Source: Planctomycetaceae bacterium (GTDB lineage Bacteria; Planctomycetota; UBA1135; GCA-002686595). From it: a stretch of DNA of 64,000 nt. The translations under genes were made by a program, and so were the position numbers. Location of the stretch: assembly GCA_011525785.1 (NCBI GenBank), contig WYBT01000035.1, positions 175,817-239,816 on the forward strand, given 5' to 3'. Numbering within the stretch: position 1 is the first letter of the stretch; every line of letters begins with the position of its first letter. Positions 7,758 through 15,361 of this stretch are shown here, in pieces. A model generated the notes under the pieces. That model was given only the letters and a program-made list of their open reading frames with translations. It was not told where the DNA came from and searched no databases.

Positions 7758-9418
7758 ATGATCCAGTGCAAGAAACTGGCGGCTGGAGCCGTGCTCCTCA
7801 CGCTCAGCGCGAGCACCCGCGCTCAGACGATCGCGTGGCTGTCGCAGAAGCCCGGCGGCGGCTCGGCGAACGGCGCGTGCAGCAACTTTCCGCCGGGTGC
7901 CGTGCTCTCGAGCGACGGGCGCTTCGTCGCCTTCGACAGCGCGGCCTCCGACCTCGTAGCGGCCGACACCGACGCGTTCTTCGACACGTTCGTGCTCGAC
8001 CGTCTCACGAACACGCTCGATCTCGTGAGCACCTGGGGTGCGGGCGCGACGACGAACACCAACGGCACACAGGTCGGCGGCATCTCCGACGACGGCAACT
8101 GGGTCGCGTTCCTCTCGTGGGGGCTCAACCCCGCCGACCTCGACGACTCCGCCGACGTCTGCCTGCGCGATCGAGCTTCGGGCGTGACGATCGAACTCTC
8201 GCCCAACCACACTTTTTCGAGCGTGTTCTCGATCTCGCGCCCGCCGCAGATCAGCGCGGACGGCCGCTATGTCGCCTTCGAAGAGTCCGAGGCCGCCTGG
8301 GCCACTCGCGCGTTCGTGTGGGATCGGAGCGCGGGCGCGTTCGTGTGGGCGCGCACGGGGACGAACACGAACTGGATCGGCGCGTCACTGGTCGGCGATC
8401 CGAGCTTGGCGCGCGACGGCGCGTGGGTGACGTACCTGTTCGCTTACCTCGACGGGAACTTCAGCTGGCAGCGCGAGCTGCGCCGCGCTCCGTTGACGGG
8501 CGGCGGCCCCGAGCAGGTCTTCTTCAGCGCTGCGAGCGCCACTTTGCGCAACCAGTTGCTGTCGGCGGACGGTCGCTGCTGCGTGTACACCACCAGAACA
8601 AGCTGTGGCTGTACGACGCGACGAGCGGCCTGACCGAAAGGCTCGATCCGACGCTGGATGGAACGGGCCTGTCGGCAGTTCAGGCGAGCTACGCGACCTC
8701 GATCTCCGCTGACGGTCAGCGCGTGGCGTTCGTGAGCAGCTCGCCCAAGTTCGTCACCGGCGATACGAACAATCTGATTGATGCCTTCGTGCGCGATCGC
8801 CTCACGCAGCGAACGCTGCGCGCGAGCGTCGACGCGAACGGCGGGCAGATCGCGAGCGAGACTCGCGCCATTGCGCTGACCCCCGACGGAAGCGCCGTGT
8901 GTTCTGTCAACGCCGCCAATGGACTGGTCGCGGGCGACACCAACGGCTTCGCGGACGTGTTCCTGCGCGTGCTCTACGGGCTCGACGGCGGCGCCTACTG
9001 CGCCTCGACCACCGTGCCCGGCGGCTGCACGCCGTCGATCTCGGCCGCGGGCGCGCCGAGCGTGTCGCAAGCATCGGGCTACACCGTGACCGTGTCGCAG
9101 GTTCCCGGCCTGCGCAACGGGCACGTCTTCTACGGCGCGGTCGCGAAGTCGACGCCGTTCGCTTCGGGTCATCCGAGTTTGCTGTGCTTCGGCGCTCCGC
9201 GTCAGCGCACCGACGTCGCGAGCAGCGGCGGCACGGCCGGCGCGTGCGACGGCGTGCTCGCGCTCGACATTCTGAGCTGGGCCGCGGCGCATCCCGGCGC
9301 GCTCCTCACGCCGCTCGCGGCGGGCCAAGCGATGTACTTCCAGGGCTGGTTCCGCGAGTCCTCGCTCCAGCCGGCGTCTGCGCTCTCGAACGCGTGGACC
9401 GTGACGCTGGACTACTGA
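7758..9418 (+). pseudogene. Frameshifted secreted PD40/TolB-like propeller with Cys module
   Basis: Two open frames together encode one protein. The first begins at ATG 7758 with a signal peptide (MIQCKKLAAGAVLLTLSAS) and PD40-type blades (LSSDGRFVAFDS, ISADGRYVAFEES). It runs out of frame near 8587-8600 and stops at 8633. The second continues with NKLWLYDATSG, ISADGQRVAFVSS and the shared C-terminal Cys module (8996-9415, YCASTTVPGGC to SNAWTVTLDY). Removing one of the two AC dinucleotides at 8587-8590 would join the halves cleanly, so a slippage insertion or an assembly error is likely. If real, the cell makes only a truncated propeller without the C-terminal module. Confidence 0.75.
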
Positions 9419-9894
9419 TCGTTTCGATCGCTCGTCTCGCGCGCTCCACGTTCGCTCGCTGCAGTGGAGCGCGCGGTCTCCGTCCACGCCTCGCCGCGCA
9501 CGCGCCACACGCGAAGCTCGAACTCGCCGCGCGTGTCGCGGCCGACGATGGCGTGCAGCCAGCCGTCCCACGCGCTCGCGCGATCGGTCGCTGACGGCCG
9601 GGCCGGCCCGCGCGGATGCGAGTGCCACGCGCCGACGATCGCGAGCCCCGCGCGCTCGGCCTCGAGCGTGAGCGCGAGGTGGTCCTCGGGGTGAAGTTCG
9701 AACGCTTGCGCGGGATCGCGTGCGACGTTGCGGCCTGCGCGCACGTCGCGAACGTCGACTCGTGGCGCTTCGACTCGCCCGAGCAGCAGCCCGCAAGCCT
9801 CGTTCGGCGCCGCGGCGCGCGCCCACTCGACGAGTTGCTCGCGCAGTTCGCGCGCGAGGTCGAGCTTCTCCGGCGTGTTCGAGTCCAGCGACAT
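9412..9894 (-). CDS. M67 (JAMM/MPN) family metallopeptidase
   Basis: 160-residue cytosolic protein with the JAMM zinc site: Glu32 in NEACGLLLG and HSHP at residues 91-94, followed by Ser101 and Asp104 (HxH-x7-SxxD spacing). Bacterial stand-alone JAMM proteins remove C-terminal extensions from ubiquitin-like sulfur carriers (as in Mec/QbsD) or act in cysteine or cofactor biosynthesis. No sulfur-carrier gene is adjacent, so the substrate is open. The start MSLDSNTPEK at 9894 is chosen because further upstream the frame is only low-complexity read-through. Its end overlaps the convergent pseudogene by seven bases. Confidence 0.8.
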   Translation of the reverse strand: MSLDSNTPEKLDLARELREQLVEWARAAAPNEACGLLLGRVEAPRVDVRDVRAGRNVARDPAQAFELHPEDHLALTLEAERAGLAIVGAWHSHPRGPARPSATDRASAWDGWLHAIVGRDTRGEFELRVWRVRGEAWTETARSTAASERGARETSDRNDQ

Positions 9895-9980
9895 CGCGAA
9901 CCACTCGAACCCATGGCAGGGCCGTTTGGAAGCCGTGCGAGCCCGTTTCTCGGCGCTCGGGCGCGTCGCGTCACGCGCCG

Positions 9981-9986
9981 TAAGCT
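9981..9986 (+). promoter_or_regulatory. -10-like TAAGCT box
   Basis: TAAGCT ends 14 bases before the ATG at 10001, implying a very short leader. Confidence 0.35.
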
Positions 9987-10000
9987 GGGAGCATCGCGCC

Positions 10001-11518
10001 ATGCCCAAGGAGACCCTCGCCGCGCTCGCCATCGTCATCGCTGCCGCCGCGGCGTGTGCGGTCGTCGTCGGAGAACTCGACGCGCGCTTCGTGCTGCTCG
10101 AGATCCTCGCGGCCGCGCTGCTGGCGTTGCTCGCAGTCGTTGCCGCGCTCCTGGCGGCGCGCCGAGCCGTGTTCGAGCGTCGTCGGAGCGCCACGTTCGC
10201 CGTCGCGGCCAGCGGGCTCGCGCTCGCGTCGGGCTGGACCTTCGTCGCTCCACGCGGTGCTCACGACCCGCGCCAGCAGCCGACTCTGCTCGAGCACGCG
10301 CTGTACGTCGTCGACGAAGTTCGCGGCGAGGTGTTCCTCGTGTCCGACAACGACGGCGACGGCGTCGCAGACCTCGTCGCGGTGCGCGGGCCGCGCACCA
10401 ACGGTTCGGCGCGCATCGATCTGCTCTCCGGCGCGAGCGGGGCGTTCTTGCGCACGTTGTGGACGCCCGACATCGGCCGCGACCATCTCCGCGCGCTGCG
10501 CGCGGGGCCCGATCTGAACGGCGACGGCGCGTCGGAGCTCTTGTTCGGCGGGATCTCGTTCGACGGGGCCTGGCGCGCGAAGTTGATCTCGTCGCGCGAC
10601 GGTTCCGTGCTGCGCAGTTGGACGGCCGAAGCCGGACGCGGGGCGCTCGGCAGCTCCGTGGATTTCCTCGGCGATCTCGACGGCGATGGGGTGGACGAGC
10701 TCGCGCTCGGCTCGCCGCCCCGCGGCGTGCGCATCATGTCCGGTGCGTCGGGCGCCGAGCTCGGTTGCATCGACGACGACTCTCCGGAGCCCGACTTCGG
10801 TTCGCACGTGCGCGCGCTCGGCGACCTCGACGGCGATGGAGTGCGCGAATGGCTGGTCGAGTGCGGAGACACGAGCTCGGCGCCGGCGCGCATCTACTCG
10901 GGGCTTGGGAAGGCAGCGCCGCGCACGCTAGACACCGGCCGCGGCTGGGGCGGCGCCGCAGGCGACCTCGACGGCGACGGACAGCCCGATCTGTACTTCG
11001 ACACGTTCGCGAAGGACTCGTACGCGCGCTGGGGGGGCGTGCGGTGCTTCTCAGGACGAGATGGCCGCGAGCTGTTCACGTTGGCGTATCCGGATTGGGC
11101 GTCGTCGAGCTCCGGCTCCACGGCCGCACTGGGCGACCTCGACGGCGACGGCTTCGCTGAGATCGGCGTCGGCGATCCGAACTTCCACCTCCGCGGCCCG
11201 GGCGATCCGGGATTCACCGCGGCCAAGTCCATCTTCATCGAGCGCATGAGCCTCGAAGTCGCGCTGCGCGTCGACAGCGATCCGTGGAACGCCTTCACGC
11301 ACGAGAGCGGCTGCGCCTGGATCTACTCGAGCAAGACGCGCAAGGTGATCTGGGGCGCTTGGGGGCCGCCGGGTTCGCGCGAAGGGCTCGGCTACCACAT
11401 GGCGAGGCTGGACGACGTGAGCGGCGACGGCTGGCCCGACATTGCCGTGACTTCAGGCGACAAGTTGTTCGTCTTTCGCGGCCCGGGTCGCGATCCGACG
11501 CTGCCTCGCGAGCGCTGA
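10001..11518 (+). CDS. Membrane-anchored FG-GAP repeat protein
   Basis: 505-residue protein. Two hydrophobic segments at about residues 7-50 (LAALAIVIAAAAACAVVV and LLALLAVVAALLAA) and another at about 65-80 suggest a membrane-anchored N-terminus rather than a cleaved signal. From residue 110 on there are at least seven FG-GAP motifs with DxDGDG calcium loops, such as DNDGDGVADLVAV, DLDGDGVDELALG, DLDGDGFAEIGVGD and DVSGDGWPDIAV. This is the arrangement of integrin-like propellers. It has no Cys module and is convergent with another FG-GAP gene, with only seven bases between the stops. Function unknown; surface display is inferred. Confidence 0.8.
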   Translation: MPKETLAALAIVIAAAAACAVVVGELDARFVLLEILAAALLALLAVVAALLAARRAVFERRRSATFAVAASGLALASGWTFVAPRGAHDPRQQPTLLEHALYVVDEVRGEVFLVSDNDGDGVADLVAVRGPRTNGSARIDLLSGASGAFLRTLWTPDIGRDHLRALRAGPDLNGDGASELLFGGISFDGAWRAKLISSRDGSVLRSWTAEAGRGALGSSVDFLGDLDGDGVDELALGSPPRGVRIMSGASGAELGCIDDDSPEPDFGSHVRALGDLDGDGVREWLVECGDTSSAPARIYSGLGKAAPRTLDTGRGWGGAAGDLDGDGQPDLYFDTFAKDSYARWGGVRCFSGRDGRELFTLAYPDWASSSSGSTAALGDLDGDGFAEIGVGDPNFHLRGPGDPGFTAAKSIFIERMSLEVALRVDSDPWNAFTHESGCAWIYSSKTRKVIWGAWGPPGSREGLGYHMARLDDVSGDGWPDIAVTSGDKLFVFRGPGRDPTLPRER

Positions 11519-11525
11519 CGCGAGC

Positions 11526-12749
11526 TCACTTGCCCGCGGGCTTCGCGGTCGGCTTCTGCACTCGCACGCTGTCGCCGCGGCGGTGCAACTCGGCGATCGT
11601 GCGGCCCGAGCCCGCGTCGAGCACGTCCACAACCCCGTCCAGGCGCGCCCGGATGTGGGCGACACCGACCGCGATGTCGACTTTGCCATCGCCGTCGACG
11701 TCGCCGAGCACGTCGAGCGCCCAGCCGTCGAAGGGATAGTGGCTTGTTCCCGCACTCCAGCCGGACCTACCCGCGCTGTCGACGACACCGATCCTCTGTC
11801 CCAAGCAGTCGTCATCGAAGCCTGCGTACGCGAAGTCGAGCCGGCCGTCGAAATTCACGTCCCCAACAGCCCGGACAACGCCGTAGCTGGCGAGCGCGAG
11901 CGAAATGGGTTGGAGGCGCTCGCCGCTGTGGCCGGAGAAGACGTGGCGCCAAGCCTGCGCGGAGTCAACGCCGCCGACTCCGATGAAGTCGGCGCAGCCG
12001 TCGCCGTCCATGTCACCGCACAGCTCGATCACGCGAATGGGCTCGCGCCACAGCCCGCGAACTCCCGTGCGCGCGGAGTGGAGGCGCCAGCCGGTGCTGG
12101 ACTCGATCGCCAGCTCCGCAAGGCCATCGCCGTTCGCGTCGCCGAGCGCGAGCACCCGCTCGCCAAAGCGCGTGCCCGCCGCGTCGCCCCAGATCGAGCG
12201 GAGCACTTCGCCATCACTCCCGCGAACGATGTTCACGACGCCGACCGACAGCCGCCCCGGCTGATCGGCGCCGCACACGCCGAGCGCGAGCTCCGCCTTT
12301 CCGTCGCCGTCGAGGTCGCCGACGTTCGCGATCGCGCGCTCGGAGGTGACGTCGAAGGCCAGCGTGCGCGTGACGGCGCGCTCGCGGCCCGACCACAGCT
12401 CCACACGCGCGCTGGCGGGCGCCGCGAGGTTCACGAGCGCGAGGTCGGCGCAGCGATCGGAGTCGATGTCGCCGAGCGCTGCGCAGCGCAGCTTGTGCGA
12501 GGAGAAATCCCGCGCGCCGAAGTCGAACACGACGCCGCCCGCGGCGGGGGAGACGATCCACGCGCGCGGCTGGTGGCGCGCGCTCGCCCAATCGGCGAGC
12601 GAGACGCCAACGTCGTCGACCACGAGCAAATCGCCGAGCCCGTCGGCGTCGACGTCGTTCACCGCCAGCAGCCGATACCCGAAGCCCGGGAACGTGTCCG
12701 CTCCGGCGGCTTGCAGTCCGAGGGCGAGCGCGACGAGAGCGAGGCTCAT
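11526..12749 (-). CDS. Secreted FG-GAP repeat protein
   Basis: 407-residue protein with a short signal peptide (MSLALVALALGLQAAGAD). At least six FG-GAP/VCBS motifs spread over the whole chain: DVDADGLGDLLVVDD, DLDGDGKAELALG, DANGDGLAELAIES, DMDGDGCADFIGV, DVNFDGRLDFAYAG, DVDGDGKVDIAVG. Nearly the entire mature protein is therefore one propeller. There is no membrane anchor and no shared C-terminal module. It is convergent with the FG-GAP gene at 10001-11518; the two may be old duplicates, although they differ in length and anchoring. Confidence 0.8.
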   Translation of the reverse strand: MSLALVALALGLQAAGADTFPGFGYRLLAVNDVDADGLGDLLVVDDVGVSLADWASARHQPRAWIVSPAAGGVVFDFGARDFSSHKLRCAALGDIDSDRCADLALVNLAAPASARVELWSGRERAVTRTLAFDVTSERAIANVGDLDGDGKAELALGVCGADQPGRLSVGVVNIVRGSDGEVLRSIWGDAAGTRFGERVLALGDANGDGLAELAIESSTGWRLHSARTGVRGLWREPIRVIELCGDMDGDGCADFIGVGGVDSAQAWRHVFSGHSGERLQPISLALASYGVVRAVGDVNFDGRLDFAYAGFDDDCLGQRIGVVDSAGRSGWSAGTSHYPFDGWALDVLGDVDGDGKVDIAVGVAHIRARLDGVVDVLDAGSGRTIAELHRRGDSVRVQKPTAKPAGK

Positions 12750-12854
12750 GGAATCGGTGTGATCTGCGAGCGGCGTGCGATCTTGAGTCGAGCGGCTCGC
12801 TCAGGCCAGCCGCTCGTCACCGCTCCGGCGTGTGCGACGCTGCGCCAGCCTCGC

Positions 12855-14441
12855 TCAGGGTTGAACGAAGACGCGCACGCCCTGGCTCAGCGAACTCCCG
12901 CGGCAAGCGCTCGGGTCGCGGAACCAGCCCTGGATCTCCACCGCGACGCCGGCTGTCCAGGGAGCGCCCAACGCGCCGGGATTGGCGAGCTGGAAGGCAT
13001 TCCAGTCCTGGGCGAGCACGCCGTTGCAGCTGCCCGCTACGCCGCCGGAGTTGAGCGCTGTCATGCGCTGACGCGGCGCCGCCACGCACAGCAGGTTCGT
13101 CGAGCCCGCGCACCACACGCTCGAGCTCTGTCCGTTGATTCCGTACAGGAGCAGACCGTTGCGTTGGGCGTCGACCCCCGTGGCGGTGATGCTGCACGCC
13201 GTGGCCAGCGTCGCGCTGGGGTGGCTGCTCGCGGCGACGAGCGCGATGCAGCCCTGCTGCGTCGGCGCAGGAGTGCAGAAGTTCGTCGGCGGCAGCTGAC
13301 CGGTGCAGCCGTACCTGACGAAGAACGCGTGGGCCTGTCCGAAGGCCTGCTGGAACTCGCCGCCGATGAACAGCGACGGTCCGCTGACATCGTTGAAGGC
13401 CTGCAGGTCGCGCACGGGGAAGCTGAACGCGTTGGGGGGCGAGCCGACTTCGCTCCAGGTGGCGCCGTCGAAGCGCGCCAGCCGTCGCCCGGCGCTGCCG
13501 ATCCACATATCCACGACCGTGTAGAGCTTCGCGCCGTTGCCGTCGTCGTACGACGCGAGCGGCGCGTGCACATCGAACTCGGGGTAGGGCAGGTTGGTGC
13601 GCGTCCACGAAGTGCCGTTCCAGCGGCCCACGTCCCAGAACCCCACGCCCGGCCCGCCGAAGCGCGACGCGGCGTACAGGCTCGGCCCCGAGCCGGAGTC
13701 GTACAGGCACAGCCGCAGGGACTGAGTGTTGAGGCCGGTCCCGCTCCAGGCCATTCCGTTCCAGATCTTCAGGCCGACGTCGGTCGCGCAGAACAGGCGC
13801 TCGCCGCTGCCGTCGTCGAACGCGAGCATGTCGCGCACGCGGCCGCCCGGCGAGGGCAACGCGCTCCAGTTGGCGCCGTCCCAGCTCGCCAGCCCGGGCG
13901 CCGCGAGTCCGCCCGCACGGTCGAAACGACCCGCTACGTACAGCCGCGGACCGCTCCCCACGTTGCACACGGCGAGCGCGTCGGCGCCGACCGACTCGAA
14001 CGGATGCGACGGCGAGAGCAGGGCCAGTCCGCTGCCGAGGTTGTTCCACGCGCTGCCGTTCCAGGACCGGATCGCTGGCTGGCCCGTGAAGCCTGCGAAG
14101 AGCTGGGGCGAGCCGCTCAGCGTGCCGGTCTTCAGCGCGAGGACGCCGAACAGCGTCGAGTTGCCGACGGGCGCGAATCCCGAGCCTGTCCAGCGCACGG
14201 GATCGCCCTGCGGGTTCCCGAAGGGCGAGGAGTAGCCCAGGAACAGCTCAGGCCCTGAACCACCGTCGAACACCTCCATCGCCATCACGATGCCGCCCGG
14301 CGACGGCGTCGGGATCAGGCCGAAGCTGCAGTTGGTGTTGGCCAACTGGCCCGCGGCGCCCCCTGCGAGCGCGAGAGTCGCCACGCAGGTCACGACGAGG
14401 CTGCAGGGATGGAGTGTTCGTTGCTTCGCTCTGGAGTTCAT
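12855..14441 (-). CDS. Secreted repeat protein with C-terminal Cys module
   Basis: 528-residue exported protein starting at ATG 14441, with a signal peptide ending VATLALAGGAAGQ. The central part repeats a blade-like motif around phrases such as VFDGGSGPELFLGY, FDDGSGERLFCAT, YDSGSGPSLYAA and YDDGNGAKLYTVV, each followed by a W-rich strand (RSWNGSAWNNLG, ASWDGANWSALP). This suggests a 6-7 bladed propeller. The last ~140 residues (12855-13280) are the shared Cys module, from FCTPAPTQQGC through GWFRD to VRVFVQP. Family not recognised by name. Confidence 0.75.
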   Translation of the reverse strand: MNSRAKQRTLHPCSLVVTCVATLALAGGAAGQLANTNCSFGLIPTPSPGGIVMAMEVFDGGSGPELFLGYSSPFGNPQGDPVRWTGSGFAPVGNSTLFGVLALKTGTLSGSPQLFAGFTGQPAIRSWNGSAWNNLGSGLALLSPSHPFESVGADALAVCNVGSGPRLYVAGRFDRAGGLAAPGLASWDGANWSALPSPGGRVRDMLAFDDGSGERLFCATDVGLKIWNGMAWSGTGLNTQSLRLCLYDSGSGPSLYAASRFGGPGVGFWDVGRWNGTSWTRTNLPYPEFDVHAPLASYDDGNGAKLYTVVDMWIGSAGRRLARFDGATWSEVGSPPNAFSFPVRDLQAFNDVSGPSLFIGGEFQQAFGQAHAFFVRYGCTGQLPPTNFCTPAPTQQGCIALVAASSHPSATLATACSITATGVDAQRNGLLLYGINGQSSSVWCAGSTNLLCVAAPRQRMTALNSGGVAGSCNGVLAQDWNAFQLANPGALGAPWTAGVAVEIQGWFRDPSACRGSSLSQGVRVFVQP

Positions 14442-14527
14442 GCGAGAGAGTTCCTTGTGTTCCGCGCTCTCGATCCTACTCGGGTGTTTCGAGCGCGGGG
14501 CGTTCTGGAGCGACGCTGGGCGCTCGC

Positions 14528-14533
14528 TATCCT
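14528..14533 (+). promoter_or_regulatory. -10-like TATCCT box
   Basis: TATCCT ends four bases before the GTG at 14538. If it is a true -10 box, the first usable start might instead be the in-frame TTG at 14550. Confidence 0.35.
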
Positions 14534-14537
14534 CCCG

Positions 14538-15215
14538 GTGAGGTCGCGCTTGCCCCACAAACCACGCCGCACTGCGCTGCGCTTCGTCGTCACCGCCGGG
14601 CCCACCCGTGAGTACGTCGACCCGGTGCGCTACCTCTCGAACGTCTCGAGCGGGAAGATGGGCTTCGCGATCGCGGCCGAGGCGGCGCGACAAGGGTGCA
14701 AGGTGACGCTGGTGGCCGGTCCCGTGCGGCTCGAAACGCCGGCCGGGGTCGAGCGCGTCGACGTCGAGAGCGCGCGCGAAATGCTCGCCGCGGTGCGCAA
14801 GGCCTTTGCGGGCGCCGATGCGCTGATCATGGCCGCCGCGGTCGCCGATTGGCGGCCGGCGCGCCGGCTGGCGGGCAAGTGGCGCAAGAAGGATGACGGC
14901 ACGGATAGGGCGGTGCTCGAGCTGGTCAAGAACCCCGACGTGCTCGCGACCGTCGCCAAGCGCAAAGGTCGGCGCGTGGTGGTGTCGTTCGCGCTCGAGA
15001 CCGGCGACGGCGAGCGGCGCGCGCGGCGCAAGATGGCGCGCAAGAACGCGGATTTCGTCGTGCTCAACGACGCGAGCGCGCTGAACGCCGAGCGCTCGAG
15101 CGCCACGATCCTCGGCCGCGACGGCTCGCGGCGCGAGCTGATCGCCAAGCCCAAGCGCGAAATCGCGGCGGCTTTGGTGGCCCTGGTGGCCGAACGCGCG
15201 CAACAAGCGTCTTGA
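14538..15215 (+). CDS. Stand-alone CoaB-type phosphopantothenate-cysteine ligase domain
   Basis: 225-residue protein matching the CoaB (DFP) half of CoaBC. It begins FVVTAGPTREYVDPVRYLSN followed by the family-typical SSGKMG. It continues with VTLVAGPV, MAAAVADWRP and KNPDVLATVAKRKG, and ends with DFVVLND and a basic helix. CoaB couples 4'-phosphopantothenate to cysteine using a nucleotide triphosphate in coenzyme A synthesis. The flavoprotein decarboxylase half (CoaC) normally fused upstream is absent from the window. GTG 14538 is the first start giving a compact N-terminus. It sits directly upstream of ftsK. Confidence 0.85.
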   Translation: MRSRLPHKPRRTALRFVVTAGPTREYVDPVRYLSNVSSGKMGFAIAAEAARQGCKVTLVAGPVRLETPAGVERVDVESAREMLAAVRKAFAGADALIMAAAVADWRPARRLAGKWRKKDDGTDRAVLELVKNPDVLATVAKRKGRRVVVSFALETGDGERRARRKMARKNADFVVLNDASALNAERSSATILGRDGSRRELIAKPKREIAAALVALVAERAQQAS

Positions 15216-15361
15216 ATCGGGCTCGCGGGAGCGAGACCATCGGCGCGCGAGGCGGGCCCACAGCGCCGCAGCGGTTCTGCACTTCGCAGGCGGCCGCTGC
15301 AGGAAGACGGAAATCTGGAGTACGTCGGGCCGGCGCGCGCTTTCGACCCAGGGGCATCCGT

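Noticed and set aside
15212..15361. FtsK starting at the TTG overlapping the CoaB stop
   Set aside because: The 50 extra codons are Arg/Gly-rich and unlike the following coding sequence. TTG 15362 is preferred, though not proven.
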